Of a DNA stretch of 35,156 nt, positions 1 through 8,016 are shown one piece after another. Position 1 is the first letter of the stretch, and the number at the start of each line of letters is the position of its first letter. Source of the stretch: an uncultured Akkermansia sp. GTDB taxonomy: Bacteria > Verrucomicrobiota > Verrucomicrobiia > Verrucomicrobiales > Akkermansiaceae. The notes beneath the pieces are model-generated. The model was not told the DNA's origin. It ran no database searches and worked only from the letters and a program-made list of their open reading frames with translations. The stretch lies in NCBI GenBank assembly GCA_947630815.1, contig CANRJD010000011.1, positions 1 to 35,156 of the forward strand, written 5' to 3'. Made by a program: the position numbers and the translations under genes.

Positions 1-31
1 AATAATTTAAATAAGTTGTTGATGCTAAATT

Positions 32-2503
32 CTATGCATTAAATCCTGTCCCTAGGTTTTCTAATGCGTTTGCCCTGGGGTCAAGCGCAGCCTGCATCAG
101 CATTGTGCGCCCTCTTTTATCCTTTTCGTTGGGGTCGAGCTTTCCCTCCTTCGCGCCATGTTCTTTGAGGTGTTTCACGGTTTCATTCCGCCAGTAGTCA
201 TCATCGATCTCGTTGCGTGCGATTTGCAAGGCTGTCTTGCCCGCTTTATTCTTGATGTTCGGGTTCGCTCCGGCGTCCAAGAGGGCTTGAACGACGTGAT
301 AATTTTGATGTGTCACGGCCATCATGAGGGCCGTGTTGCCCTCGTTGTCCTGCGCGTTGATGCGGACGCCATGTTGCATGAGAAGACGCACTGCTTGAAG
401 CGCTGATTCAACGTCTTGGGTGTAGGAGAAGGTAAAGAGAGGTGTTCTTCCCTTGGTATCGCGTACGCGCGCATCGGCGCCGGCACGAAGGAGCTGGTCA
501 ATCAGTTCCGCTTCCTCTGCGCGGAAAAGCAAGGTTTGACCATCCTGATCGATTGGCTTGTTCACGTCAACTCCAGCTTCGAGGAAAATGGAAAACACGA
601 GGTTTCCCCAGTCCTTTACCCCCATCGCGGTTGGTGCTATGGAGAAGATGAGATTACCGTTTTCATCGACTTCGTTTGGACTCTCACCCGCTTTGAAAAA
701 CGCACGAAAAGCGCTGGTGTTGTCGAGGCTGTTGCCTTTTTCTTTTGCCCATGCCACCAGATCTGGTTTGTACCCGTGCCGTTTGAGAATTTGGATGATG
801 TCAACATAGTCCTCGCAGGGGCGGTGACTGTAGAATCCGAGGCGACCGGAAGCGGAATCCGAATCGGAGAGGAGGCGTTGGGTCATATCCTTGGGGATAC
901 GAGCGCCGAGCTTAAGCAGAGGCTCGATCTTCTCCGGGTCCACGATTTGCAGTTCACCGGGGTCGATCCCCTTTTCCTTGAGCTGCTCGACGACCTCTAC
1001 CGAGCCTTCTGCCATAGCGAGACTCATGGCTGATTTCTCTTCGCATTTCACGGTTGGATCCACCCCGGCATCCAGCAGACGCTTGGCAATCTTGCCGCCG
1101 CAAGTGCCGTTGACCATGAGGGTGGTCCACCCATCTTCCCCCTTTGCCAGGGGATCGGCGCCGGCATCGAGCAACATGAGGGCCAGCTTCTCCCGCCCGG
1201 CGGGGGACGATATCTCCGGCCTCAGTTTCCGAGCGAGGATATCCTTGGGCACGTCCGCCCCCGCCTTAATCAGCTGCTCCACCATGCGCAGGATGTCCGC
1301 TTCAGACTTTTTGCTCACGCGGTAGTTGCTTCCACCATAGAGTCGGTCTTTGAATCCACCATAGGCAGCATAATAGATAACGCCATTTCCAGCGGAATCT
1401 TTGGCATGTATATCTGCCCCTGCATCCAGCAGACGTTTCACAATCTCGGTGCGATGCGTAGAATTTTTCGTCTCGCCCGCTGAATTGGCAGCTGCCATCA
1501 GCGGGGTCAATTGATTATCTCCTGTCGCGTTGGGGTTAGCTCCGCGGGCAAGGAGGAGTTTTACATTGGTAAGGTTAACCTCGTCCGCCGCTTGGTGCAG
1601 AAGCGTTGCTTTGCCCAGCTCTCCAAGATTAACATTCCATTCCCATCCCCCCACGTGTCCAGACAATGCGTTCACGTCGGCATTGTCTTCGGCGTCAATG
1701 AGGGCAGGAGCGGCTTCTTCTTGCTTCAGCTGAGACGCGATCTTCATCTGCAGCTCGGGGTCGATGATATCCACTTTTGTTCCGAGCGCGCGGAGGAGTT
1801 GCAGCGGTTCCACTCCCACGCTGGAGAGATCCTCCGGGAGAATAAACTTCCTCGCACCGATGCGATAAAGAAGGGCGAATTTCATCGGACTTCCGGAAAA
1901 ATCGCCCATTTTCCATTCCGTATTTTTCAGTTTGCTGAGTTTCTCTGCCTTGGCTCCACGCAGCTGGAGGATTGCACCCGCTTCATCGAAGAAGTTGTCT
2001 CCCGAAAAAAAGTCTTCCTCAATTTCTCCGGGAATGACGTGTTGATAGAAACACATGTCCCGCGCTTCCTGGCGGCTCAGCGGCTGCTTTTCCTTCTCGA
2101 GCGCCGTCAAAAAATCGCTCAGGTCTCCGTGAGATAAGTCGCCGGCTGTCTTGCCGGATTTACTCTTGATGGAGGCATCTGCCCCCTTCGCCACGAGCCA
2201 GCAGACCGCAAGACGGTTGCCCCGCGCAGCGGCATGCATAAGGGCGGTCTGCCCTAGCTTGTCCACGGCGTTGATATCGCCGCCTTTTTCGATGGCTTTG
2301 AGTTTTTTGAGCAGGGAGGCGGCACGCTTCTGCTCCTTGCTGAGCTTGGCACCCTTCGCTTGCTTTCCCGTACCTGCCGGGAAGAGGAGCTCCACTCCTT
2401 GCTGCGGTACACTCCCTGACGCACTTTCCTTCGCTGACGTCGCCCCCGTGAACCAAAGGACACAGACAATGGACAGAAATATAAACCACTTAAAATAAGT
2501 CAA
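32..2503 (-). CDS. Secreted ankyrin-repeat protein, paralog A
   Basis: The 823-aa reading starts at a TTG. A hydrophobic signal-peptide-like N-terminus (WFIFLSIVCVLWF, ending near TSA) is followed by many ankyrin-type units such as DKLGQTALMHAAARGN and LLLARGANPNATGDN, spaced about 33 residues. Ankyrin repeats are protein-binding scaffolds; export suggests an envelope or host/competitor-facing role (inference). It is a paralog of the gene at 21233-23788 but lacks about 90 residues in the middle that copy B has. A conserved ATG at 2540 lies upstream, separated by a C8 tract (2514-2521 on +). With C7 or C10 that ATG would be in frame, so the true start may be 2540 in another phase. The last residues (ANALENL) are translated from a half copy of the 28-nt palindrome, so the 3' end has been remodelled. 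Ankyrin assignment is secure; start and function are not. Confidence 0.85.
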   Translation of the reverse strand: MTYFKWFIFLSIVCVLWFTGATSAKESASGSVPQQGVELLFPAGTGKQAKGAKLSKEQKRAASLLKKLKAIEKGGDINAVDKLGQTALMHAAARGNRLAVCWLVAKGADASIKSKSGKTAGDLSHGDLSDFLTALEKEKQPLSRQEARDMCFYQHVIPGEIEEDFFSGDNFFDEAGAILQLRGAKAEKLSKLKNTEWKMGDFSGSPMKFALLYRIGARKFILPEDLSSVGVEPLQLLRALGTKVDIIDPELQMKIASQLKQEEAAPALIDAEDNADVNALSGHVGGWEWNVNLGELGKATLLHQAADEVNLTNVKLLLARGANPNATGDNQLTPLMAAANSAGETKNSTHRTEIVKRLLDAGADIHAKDSAGNGVIYYAAYGGFKDRLYGGSNYRVSKKSEADILRMVEQLIKAGADVPKDILARKLRPEISSPAGREKLALMLLDAGADPLAKGEDGWTTLMVNGTCGGKIAKRLLDAGVDPTVKCEEKSAMSLAMAEGSVEVVEQLKEKGIDPGELQIVDPEKIEPLLKLGARIPKDMTQRLLSDSDSASGRLGFYSHRPCEDYVDIIQILKRHGYKPDLVAWAKEKGNSLDNTSAFRAFFKAGESPNEVDENGNLIFSIAPTAMGVKDWGNLVFSIFLEAGVDVNKPIDQDGQTLLFRAEEAELIDQLLRAGADARVRDTKGRTPLFTFSYTQDVESALQAVRLLMQHGVRINAQDNEGNTALMMAVTHQNYHVVQALLDAGANPNIKNKAGKTALQIARNEIDDDYWRNETVKHLKEHGAKEGKLDPNEKDKRGRTMLMQAALDPRANALENLGTGFNA
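57..74. repeat. Half copy of the 28-nt palindrome inside ankyrin A 3' end
   Basis: TTTTCTAATGCGTTTGCC matches the loop and right arm of the palindrome that is complete at 6467-6494. Here it is translated as ANALENL at the C-terminus of the ankyrin protein; the left arm is missing. Confidence 0.75.
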
Positions 2504-2513
2504 ATAACAAATC

Positions 2514-2521
2514 GGGGGGGG
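2514..2521. repeat. G8/C8 homopolymer at the start of ankyrin A
   Basis: Eight consecutive G on the + strand (C8 in the gene's sense) sit between a candidate ATG at 2540 and the signal-peptide codons. In the current length the ATG frame ends after 16 codons; deletion of one C (or gain of two) fuses it to the ankyrin frame. The same tract occupies the same place in paralog B. Confidence 0.7.
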
Positions 2522-2565
2522 TAGCGACGATGTGTGACATAACGAATGCTGGAGTGACTAAGGAA

Positions 2566-2594
2566 AGTCTATCAGTTTTATCCTGCCGGAGCAA
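2566..2594 (-). promoter_or_regulatory. Candidate promoter of ankyrin A
   Basis: TTGCTC, 17 bp, TAGACT on the minus strand. The predicted transcription start near 2559 would give a leader of roughly 19 nt to the ATG at 2540, which supports that ATG as a real start. The -35 hexamer is the same as the one proposed for lpxB. Confidence 0.45.
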
Positions 2595-2676
2595 GTGAAA
2601 AAATCACAAAATGTTAAAGTTTCACATTTGCCGCACACGTGTCCCAATAAAATTTCTCCCAGGCTCATCAAACCTA

Positions 2677-2789
2677 TTTTCATGCGTTTGCCTATGTACG
2701 ATTTATTAATAATGTGCGCGTTGCGCAAATTTTTTCGGATCACTAACGTATGCAGGGATTCCTCTAGATCCATCATCGTGATGACCGCT
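2677..2789 (+). repeat. Diverged copy of the 149-bp interspersed repeat
   Basis: Part of the 2541-2934 intergenic stretch, which holds no convincing gene. It shares with the tandem units at 34817-35156 the ordered blocks TATGTACGATTTATTAATAA, GTGCGCGTTGCGC plus a T-run, CTAACGTATG, and CATCATCGTGATGACCGCT. It begins with a half palindrome (TTTTCATGCGTTTGCC) and has only one of the TACGATT heptamers. Another half palindrome, AATGCGTTTGCC, lies at 2866-2877. Confidence 0.75.
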
Positions 2790-2898
2790 GTCTCACGATT
2801 TTTGATACGTATAAACGATGATATCAGTCAATAAGAGTACTTTCTCCGTTGATGAACTCCTCCCAAATGCGTTTGCCCTAGCTTAATAGGAAGCTGCA

Positions 2899-2927
2899 TT
2901 GACACACCGGGCATCGAGTGCTATGAT
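2899..2927 (+). promoter_or_regulatory. Promoter of the 148-aa gene, leaderless geometry
   Basis: Perfect TTGACA, 17-bp spacer, TATGAT, then 7 nt to the ATG at 2935. The ORF track starts at the TTG of the -35 box itself, so its first 12 residues are promoter DNA. Confidence 0.8.
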
Positions 2928-2934
2928 GAGCGCC

Positions 2935-3381
2935 ATGAGCACCACTGTGAACGAACATCAGCTTGCCGCCATTAAGAATTGGGCGGCAGAGGGAATGGAT
3001 CTCAACGGCATTCAGAAAAAGTTGCAGAGTGAGTTTGGTTTGCACCTTACATTCATGGAAGTAAGGTTCCTGATGTTGGATCATGGGATAGAACTTGTCC
3101 AGGAAGATGCCCCTGCTGCAGCAAAACCCGATGAGGCCGACGAAGCGACACAGGACACACCGGAGGACGAGGCCAGCGGGAGTGTGCGTGTGGAGTTGGA
3201 TGACTTGCAGCTTCCCGGCACACTACTCTCCGGGAAGGCGCATTTCCCGGGCGGGGCAGAGGGCGCATGGCAGATAGACCAGCTCGGACGCTTTGGTTGG
3301 AGTCAACTTACCGGCACACCTTCCCCGGAGGAGATGCAGAGTTTCCAGCAGGAGCTCACCGCCATGCTGCGCCGTGCATGA
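2935..3381 (+). CDS. Hypothetical 148-aa cytoplasmic protein
   Basis: MSTTVNEHQLAAIKNWAAEG opens a short helical region (about residues 1-55) that looks like a helix-turn-helix or tetratricopeptide-like fold. It includes LNGIQKKLQSEFGLHLTFMEVRFLM, reminiscent of small DNA-binding or adaptor modules. An acidic, Pro/Ala/Glu/Asp-rich linker (about 57-85) leads to a C-terminal beta-rich segment (VRVELDDLQLPGTLLSGKAHFPGG). There is no signal peptide or membrane segment. I do not recognise the family. The start at 2935 is chosen because a full TTGACA/TATGAT promoter ends 7 nt before it. It is convergent with the deaminase gene, with a 41-bp gap and no obvious terminator. Confidence 0.8.
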   Translation: MSTTVNEHQLAAIKNWAAEGMDLNGIQKKLQSEFGLHLTFMEVRFLMLDHGIELVQEDAPAAAKPDEADEATQDTPEDEASGSVRVELDDLQLPGTLLSGKAHFPGGAEGAWQIDQLGRFGWSQLTGTPSPEEMQSFQQELTAMLRRA

Positions 3382-3422
3382 TGGGAAAAGCGGAGAATAT
3401 GACCCCATCGGGATGTTCTTCT

Positions 3423-3893
3423 CTATTGCTCGTTTCCTCTCGGATGCGTTGGCTGTGGCACCAAAGGTAAATCCGAAAGCGGGTAATTCGGCACGCGGGT
3501 GAGCTGCACCCCGTAGAGATCCGCGATGGCTCTCGCCTCCGATTTTTCGTAATCATCGCCGTAGTAGATGATTTTCACCCCGTGAGCGCAGAGCGCCTGC
3601 ATGCAGGATGTGCAGGGCATTGTCGTACAGGCTACGATTCTCGCCTCCCCTCGCTTGAAAAGACTGCACAGATTAATTTCCGCATGCAGCATGAACTTTT
3701 GCCGTTCATCGCGAGATGCCCAGAAATCAGCCGGTGCAGTAAAGCCGGGGTAAAGTCCATTGTAGGCGGTGCCGATCACGCGGTTATCGGCGTCCAAAGC
3801 GGCCGCGCCCACCTTGCGGTAGGGATCCTCCGAGCGCAGGGCAGCGACATGCGCCAAGGCCATGACATATTCGGGAATGGAGAGGCGAGCCAT
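3423..3893 (-). CDS. dCMP/cytidine deaminase-family enzyme
   Basis: The 156-aa protein carries the zinc-dependent deaminase signature: HAE (zinc ligand His plus catalytic Glu) in FMLHAEINLCS and the PCTSC cysteine pair in TTMPCTSCMQAL. The pattern and length fit dCMP deaminase/ComEB-type proteins, which convert dCMP to dUMP for dTTP supply. The AYNGLYPGF stretch is typical of that group's substrate loop. Exact substrate cannot be fixed from sequence. The start at 3893 (MARLSIPEYVMALA) is chosen because the track's 57 extra residues overlap lysA in another frame. It lies 19 bp after lysA and is probably the last gene of the permease-lysA-deaminase operon. Confidence 0.85.
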   Translation of the reverse strand: MARLSIPEYVMALAHVAALRSEDPYRKVGAAALDADNRVIGTAYNGLYPGFTAPADFWASRDERQKFMLHAEINLCSLFKRGEARIVACTTMPCTSCMQALCAHGVKIIYYGDDYEKSEARAIADLYGVQLTRVPNYPLSDLPLVPQPTHPRGNEQ

Positions 3894-3912
3894 GCCGTCG
3901 GATGGTGAGAGA

Positions 3913-5202
3913 TTAGGCGTCCGGGAATATTTCGTCTTCCACCATCTGCTCGAGGGTTTGTCGGCGCCGGATGAGGGTGAACTTATCGCCATCCACCATG
4001 ACCTCCGCCGCCAGAGGACGGGAGTTGTAAGTGGAAGACATGCTGAAGCCGTAAGCGCCGGCACTCATTTCCGCCAGCAGTTCGTCCGGCTTCACATCGG
4101 GCAAGCTGCGGTTCTGCGCCTGGAAATCGCCGGATTCGCAGACCGGTCCCACAACGTCCGCCACGATGGTATCGCCGCTGTGTTGACGCACGGGCCAAAT
4201 TTCGTGGTAGCCCTCGTAGAGAGCAGGGCGAATGATATCGTTCATCCCTGCATCGATCATCTTGAAATGCTTGCTCTCGCCATTCTTTTCGTACACACAA
4301 CGGGTGAGCATCACCCCGGCATTGCCCACCAAGCGACGTCCGGGCTCCATAAGAATACGCAGCCCCAGAGGCTTGAGGAGGGGGATAAGCGCCTGCGCAT
4401 AGGAGGTGATGGTAATCTGTTCCGGGTGTTCTTTCCACCAGTCTGCGGATCCGGAGGCAAGGCACCCGTCATACACGATACCGATACCGCCGCCGATACT
4501 CCAGAATTCAATGCCATAGAGCTCTTTGAACTTGGCGGCCAGAGGCGCCACCTTTTGCACGGCTGTCACGAAGGGCTGCACGTCTGTGAGTTGAGAGCCG
4601 ATGTGCATCTGTAAGCCGCGGATGCGCAGGTGCGGCATTTCCGCTGCAATGGCAGCGTAGAGTTGTTCGATGCGCGTGATATCCACACCGAACTTATTTT
4701 CGTTTGTGCCGGTTGTGATGTACTTGTGTGTATGAGCATCTACATTGGGGTTCACGCGCACAGCTACGGGCGCCTGCTTGCCCATATCAGCAGCGATGCG
4801 GTCGATGGCGCGCAGTTCATTCTCACTCTCGCAGATAAAGCAATAGATGCCGCATTCAAGCGCGTAGCGAATTTCAGCCTCCGTTTTGGCCACGCCGGCG
4901 TACGTGCATGCTGCCGGGTTGCCTCCCGCACGGATGATGCGCCACAATTCTCCCCCGGAAACAATGTCAAAACCCACACCACGCTTCGCCATCAACTGGA
5001 GGATTGCACCGTTGGAGCATGCTTTGACGGCGTAGGCAATGTGTACGTCCAGGTCGGCAAAGGCCCGATTAAATTCGTCCAGGTCGGTCAGGATCGTTTT
5101 GCGGCTGTACACAAAGGTAGGTGTGCCACAGGTTTCTGCAATGTCTGCCAGGTTCACGTTTTCGCAGTAAAGCGAACCGTTTTTGTAAGCGAATTGGTGC
5201 AT
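3913..5202 (-). CDS. lysA: Diaminopimelate decarboxylase
   Basis: At 429 aa, it is of the usual length for LysA, the PLP enzyme that decarboxylates meso-diaminopimelate to L-lysine. The PLP lysine is in HIAYAVKACSN (Lys60). The glycine-rich phosphate-binding loop is SIGGGIGIVYDG. The active-site cysteine motif is GPVCESGDF, and the C-terminal AGAYGFSMSSTYNSRP block is characteristic. The HIGSQLTDVQPF motif is also standard. The gene follows the permease by 30 bp and precedes the deaminase by 19 bp, so it is likely co-transcribed from the promoter at 6383-6411. No clear Shine-Dalgarno is visible. Confidence 0.96.
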   Translation of the reverse strand: MHQFAYKNGSLYCENVNLADIAETCGTPTFVYSRKTILTDLDEFNRAFADLDVHIAYAVKACSNGAILQLMAKRGVGFDIVSGGELWRIIRAGGNPAACTYAGVAKTEAEIRYALECGIYCFICESENELRAIDRIAADMGKQAPVAVRVNPNVDAHTHKYITTGTNENKFGVDITRIEQLYAAIAAEMPHLRIRGLQMHIGSQLTDVQPFVTAVQKVAPLAAKFKELYGIEFWSIGGGIGIVYDGCLASGSADWWKEHPEQITITSYAQALIPLLKPLGLRILMEPGRRLVGNAGVMLTRCVYEKNGESKHFKMIDAGMNDIIRPALYEGYHEIWPVRQHSGDTIVADVVGPVCESGDFQAQNRSLPDVKPDELLAEMSAGAYGFSMSSTYNSRPLAAEVMVDGDKFTLIRRRQTLEQMVEDEIFPDA

Positions 5203-5232
5203 AGGATGGGATATCGATTGTTGTTGAAAGAA

Positions 5233-6375
5233 TTAGTTGTGGGGAACATCAGGCGTATCGGCCTTGTTTTGCGGTTCAGAGTGTGTCGCATCATCAATAA
5301 TTGCGGCCACCCACTGTAAGTCGGTAGAGTGCTCCATGGCCAGCTTCAGGAACATGGTAATAGGCACCGCCAGCAGCATGCCAATGGGACCCCATACCCA
5401 GCCCCACACAATCACTGAAATCAAGACCATAGAGGTAGCCATGCCGAATTGCTTGCCAAGGAAGAGGGGTTCGATTCCGTTGCCTATGACGAAATTTATG
5501 CCCAGGTATCCCCCCGCTACAATGAACATGCTCCCCCAATCCCTCATAATCAGCGCCAGCAAAATAGGCGGTATGGCCGCTACGATGGATCCGATGGTCG
5601 GTATGAAATTCAGTACACATGCCACAAACCCCCACATGAAATCAAGGGGAACCCCCATGCAGTGGCAGAGTGCCCATGCCAGCAACCCGGTACTCACACT
5701 TGCGAGGGTTTTTATGATCAGGTATTTTTGAACGCCTCGCAGCGCATCGAGCACCGTCAGTTTGCTCTGCATACTGTTCGGCAGGCTGTTCAGATTGCGC
5801 CGAAAAAGCGGGGCTTCCCCCAGCATGAAGGTCATCAAAATGAGCACTAAGACCGTCACCGACATGAAGGAGAGTACCTGCCCGGTGAGCGATTGTGAAA
5901 AGGCGATGATTTGTTGGCTATTGACGATATCGAGGAGGTTCGTCTGGGAATCGAAGAGATTGTGCAACTGCTCGTGAAAAGGAAGTTCTTTGGCCAAGTC
6001 GAGGAGATCATTCACACGCGACTTAAGACGCGGCATAAAGTCGCCCTGCAGGGTTGCCTTCATATCCGCTGTCAAAAATTTCATGAGGTAAACCAGCCCA
6101 CAGAGCACGGCCATATCCACGATGACCGTGCAGGTCACAGCCAGCCAATGTGGGAAGCGTATCCCTCTGCGCATGAGGTCGATGATTGGGTAACTCACAA
6201 TAGCGAGAAAGGCAGCCAATACAATGGGCGCCGTCACTTCCCGTGTGTATTTTAGGCCAAAGAGCACAATGAAGGCTGCTGCTGCCACCAAAAGGGCGCG
6301 TGCCCCATCACCCATTCCACTCTGCATTTGTTTAGCTTGCTCCGTCGAGTATCCTTCTGGCTTCACCCTGCTCAT
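5233..6375 (-). CDS. AI-2E family transporter (PerM/YdiK-like permease)
   Basis: This is a polytopic inner-membrane protein of 380 aa from the chosen start. The first two helices (ALLVAAAAFIVLFGLKY, VLAAFLAIVSYPIIDLM) are followed by a hydrophilic amphipathic section. The conserved C-terminal part has FVACVLNFIPTIGSIVAAIPP and GNGIEPLFLGKQFGMATSMVLISVIVWGWVWGPIGMLLAVPIT, the hallmark of the family. Members have been proposed to export AI-2 or act as Na+/H+ antiporters; the substrate here is unknown. The start at 6375 (MSRVKPEG) lies 7 nt after a TAGAAT -10; the in-frame ATG at 6384 overlaps that hexamer. The track start at 6477 lies inside a palindromic repeat and is rejected. First gene of the lysA operon. 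Confidence 0.92.
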   Translation of the reverse strand: MSRVKPEGYSTEQAKQMQSGMGDGARALLVAAAAFIVLFGLKYTREVTAPIVLAAFLAIVSYPIIDLMRRGIRFPHWLAVTCTVIVDMAVLCGLVYLMKFLTADMKATLQGDFMPRLKSRVNDLLDLAKELPFHEQLHNLFDSQTNLLDIVNSQQIIAFSQSLTGQVLSFMSVTVLVLILMTFMLGEAPLFRRNLNSLPNSMQSKLTVLDALRGVQKYLIIKTLASVSTGLLAWALCHCMGVPLDFMWGFVACVLNFIPTIGSIVAAIPPILLALIMRDWGSMFIVAGGYLGINFVIGNGIEPLFLGKQFGMATSMVLISVIVWGWVWGPIGMLLAVPITMFLKLAMEHSTDLQWVAAIIDDATHSEPQNKADTPDVPHN

Positions 6376-6382
6376 CGCCGCC

Positions 6383-6411
6383 ATTCTATCCTCCCAACCT
6401 CCATATTTCAA
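6383..6411 (-). promoter_or_regulatory. Promoter of the permease-lysA-deaminase operon
   Basis: TTGAAA, 17 bp, TAGAAT, then 7 nt to the ATG at 6375. The GGAGG-like runs before the ATG at 6384 lie inside the spacer and would not be transcribed. Confidence 0.7.
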
Positions 6412-6466
6412 GGGAGAATCGTACCATGAACGTTTTTTTCCTCCCTCGGCTTGTAAGTTTCGCCAC

Positions 6467-6494
6467 GGCAAACGCATTTTCTAATGCGTTTGCC
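6467..6494. repeat. Complete 28-nt palindromic repeat
   Basis: GGCAAACGCATT-TTCT-AATGCGTTTGCC: perfect 12-nt arms with a 4-nt loop. It sits between the divergent promoters at 6383-6411 and 6516-6545. The loop reads TTCT here and AGAA at 7916, so the element occurs in both orientations. Confidence 0.9.
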
Positions 6495-6515
6495 ATGCAT
6501 GTTTCGCATCTGAGC

Positions 6516-6545
6516 TTGACAGAGTCGGCAGCTCATGGATATAAT
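6516..6545 (+). promoter_or_regulatory. Consensus sigma70-type promoter
   Basis: TTGACA, 18-bp spacer, TATAAT: both hexamers are perfect. The expected start near 6552 gives a leader of about 20 nt to the ATG at 6573, so this gene is leadered, unlike most others in the window. Confidence 0.85.
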
Positions 6546-6572
6546 GACCCCGGATTTTCGACGGCACGATAT

Positions 6573-7886
6573 ATGGCCATCAGGTTTCGTACAACAGACA
6601 CCGCTCGTGGTAGTATCGAATCGCTGCGTCATCGTACGCGGCGGCGTGCGGTTGTTCTGATGGTCATCATCCTCTCCGCTCTATTGGGTATTTTGTATGT
6701 TACCAAGATTCTCATAGCGACGCCTCCCATGACCGAGTTTATCGTGTACCAGGGAGATACTGTTCAAGATGAGGTTCAGACAACGCCAAAAGTTCGTGAT
6801 ATTTCCGGTGGCAAGCCGCCTGCTGCGCCTCCTGTGGCGCCCATTATCGCAGCTACAACAGATATAGCCAATCCGTCATTTACCATGGATGTGGATATGG
6901 ACACTCCCGCGATGTCCACGAGTGGCTTTGATTCGGTGGGCGGCAATGGCTTGGGCGATGGTATGGGTGAGGGATCCGGGCGTGGAGGTATGGGCGGTAA
7001 GAAGGTAGATTCTGCTTTCGCCGGCTACTTCTGGGATCTGAAGCGCACGGCGAATGGCAAACCGTCTGCCTACGAGAACGAAATTAGCAACGAACAGGTT
7101 CTCGAGTTCGAGAGCAATTTCTACAACAAAGGTTGGAATCCCGACGCGCTCGTTATGTACATGCGCTCCAAGCTGCAGCTGTACAGTACCTGTTTCTTCA
7201 TGCCGAACTGCAAGGACAACGAGGCGGTGCACGCCTACGATCCTACCGGCAAACAGGGGCTAAAAAAGAGCCGCTGGCTTGTTGTGTACCGCGCCAAGGT
7301 GAAAGCTCCTGCTAGCGGGACGTTCCGCTTCGTGGGGGCGGCAGACACAGTGATGGCCGTGCGTTTTGACGGACGCAACGTCTTGGCTTGCGGTCTGCAC
7401 AACCTGCGCAATGCCACGTGGAATGAACCGTTCGAAGACAAAGAAAAACGTGCCACCCTTATCGTAGGGTACGAGGGTATCAAAGAAGTTTGGGGAGTTA
7501 CCGATAAGGAGCTTAAGGATGCGGAGAGTATGAAGGAACGCAAAGCGAGCCCCATTGTAGGTTTTGAGGTAGGCGACCCCGTCACCGTCAAGGCCGGTGA
7601 GTGGTACGAAATGCAGGTGATGATTTCGGAAATTGGCGGCGGCGAGTTTGGCTTCTGCTTACTCATCGATGAGGAATCCGGTGAGAAAAAGACCGATAAG
7701 GATGGCAACCCCATCTTCCAACTTTTCCGAACAGCCTTTTCCGCCCCCAATGTTGAATCTGCTTATGAGACCATCCTCGAAGAGAACAAGGTGGGCGATT
7801 TCCCTCTCTTGAAAGAAATTCCATACGATCCGGATAGCCGCATTTGGGAGGCTAAACCCGTGGATCTCTCTGTGAAGATGAAGTAA
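6573..7886 (+). CDS. Membrane-anchored envelope protein with PA14-like region
   Basis: This 437-aa protein has a basic N-terminus (RHRTRRR) before one transmembrane segment (VVLMVIILSALLGILYVTKIL), giving an N-in, C-out topology. A Pro/Gly/Asp-rich linker with GLGDGMGEGSGRGGMGG follows. The C-terminal half includes SGTFRFVGAADTVMAVRFDGRNVLACG and KAGEWYEMQVMISEIGGGEFGFCLLID, which resemble the PA14/GLEYA beta-barrel fold linked to carbohydrate binding; this is a pattern judgement, not a database hit. The start at 6573 follows the TTGACA/TATAAT promoter; the track extension (ANAFSNAFA) is translated palindrome. A hairpin at 7899-7936 follows the stop. It may bind glycans in the periplasm or at the surface (inference). 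Confidence 0.8.
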   Translation: MAIRFRTTDTARGSIESLRHRTRRRAVVLMVIILSALLGILYVTKILIATPPMTEFIVYQGDTVQDEVQTTPKVRDISGGKPPAAPPVAPIIAATTDIANPSFTMDVDMDTPAMSTSGFDSVGGNGLGDGMGEGSGRGGMGGKKVDSAFAGYFWDLKRTANGKPSAYENEISNEQVLEFESNFYNKGWNPDALVMYMRSKLQLYSTCFFMPNCKDNEAVHAYDPTGKQGLKKSRWLVVYRAKVKAPASGTFRFVGAADTVMAVRFDGRNVLACGLHNLRNATWNEPFEDKEKRATLIVGYEGIKEVWGVTDKELKDAESMKERKASPIVGFEVGDPVTVKAGEWYEMQVMISEIGGGEFGFCLLIDEESGEKKTDKDGNPIFQLFRTAFSAPNVESAYETILEENKVGDFPLLKEIPYDPDSRIWEAKPVDLSVKMK

Positions 7887-7898
7887 CTCCCTTTCCGG

Positions 7899-7936
7899 GG
7901 CAGGGCAAACGCATTAGAAAATGCGTTTGCCCTGCC
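7899..7936 (+). terminator. Extended palindromic repeat, probable terminator
   Basis: The 28-nt palindrome is extended to 17-nt perfect arms (GGCAGGGCAAACGCATT, loop AGAA), followed by GTTTTGT. It starts 12 nt after the stop of the PA14-like gene. The stem is very stable, but the T-run is short, so it could terminate or just protect the 3' end. Confidence 0.6.
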
Positions 7937-7944
7937 GTTTTGTA

Positions 7945-7973
7945 TTGGCAAACTGTGCAAGGTGTGCTAATAT
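7945..7973 (+). promoter_or_regulatory. Candidate promoter of the lipoprotein operon
   Basis: TTGGCA, 17 bp, TAATAT. The expected start near 7980 leaves about 37 nt of leader before the ATG at 8017. The -10 is only moderately good. Confidence 0.45.
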
Positions 7974-8016
7974 GCCTTAGCGATCTTCTTCTGACATTTA
8001 ACTTTTCCGTATTATT

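Noticed and set aside
416-1033. Long + strand ORFs opposite the ankyrin, ligA and GH31 genes
   Set aside because: They are antisense shadows of well-supported coding genes, without domain signatures or start signals.
3777-3790. 14-nt match (CACGCGGTTATCGG) between the deaminase gene and 23940-23953, suggesting a gene fragment
   Set aside because: Flanking sequence does not match; it is short enough to be chance.
6384-6406. GGAGG and GGGAGGA as Shine-Dalgarno for ATG 6384 of the permease
   Set aside because: They fall in the 17-bp spacer of a TTGAAA/TAGAAT promoter, and ATG 6384 overlaps the -10 hexamer; ATG 6375 is the better start.
6426-6572. Long N-terminal extension of the 6573 gene in the ORF track
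   Set aside because: It reads through the palindrome and a consensus promoter; translated repeat is ANAFSNAFA.
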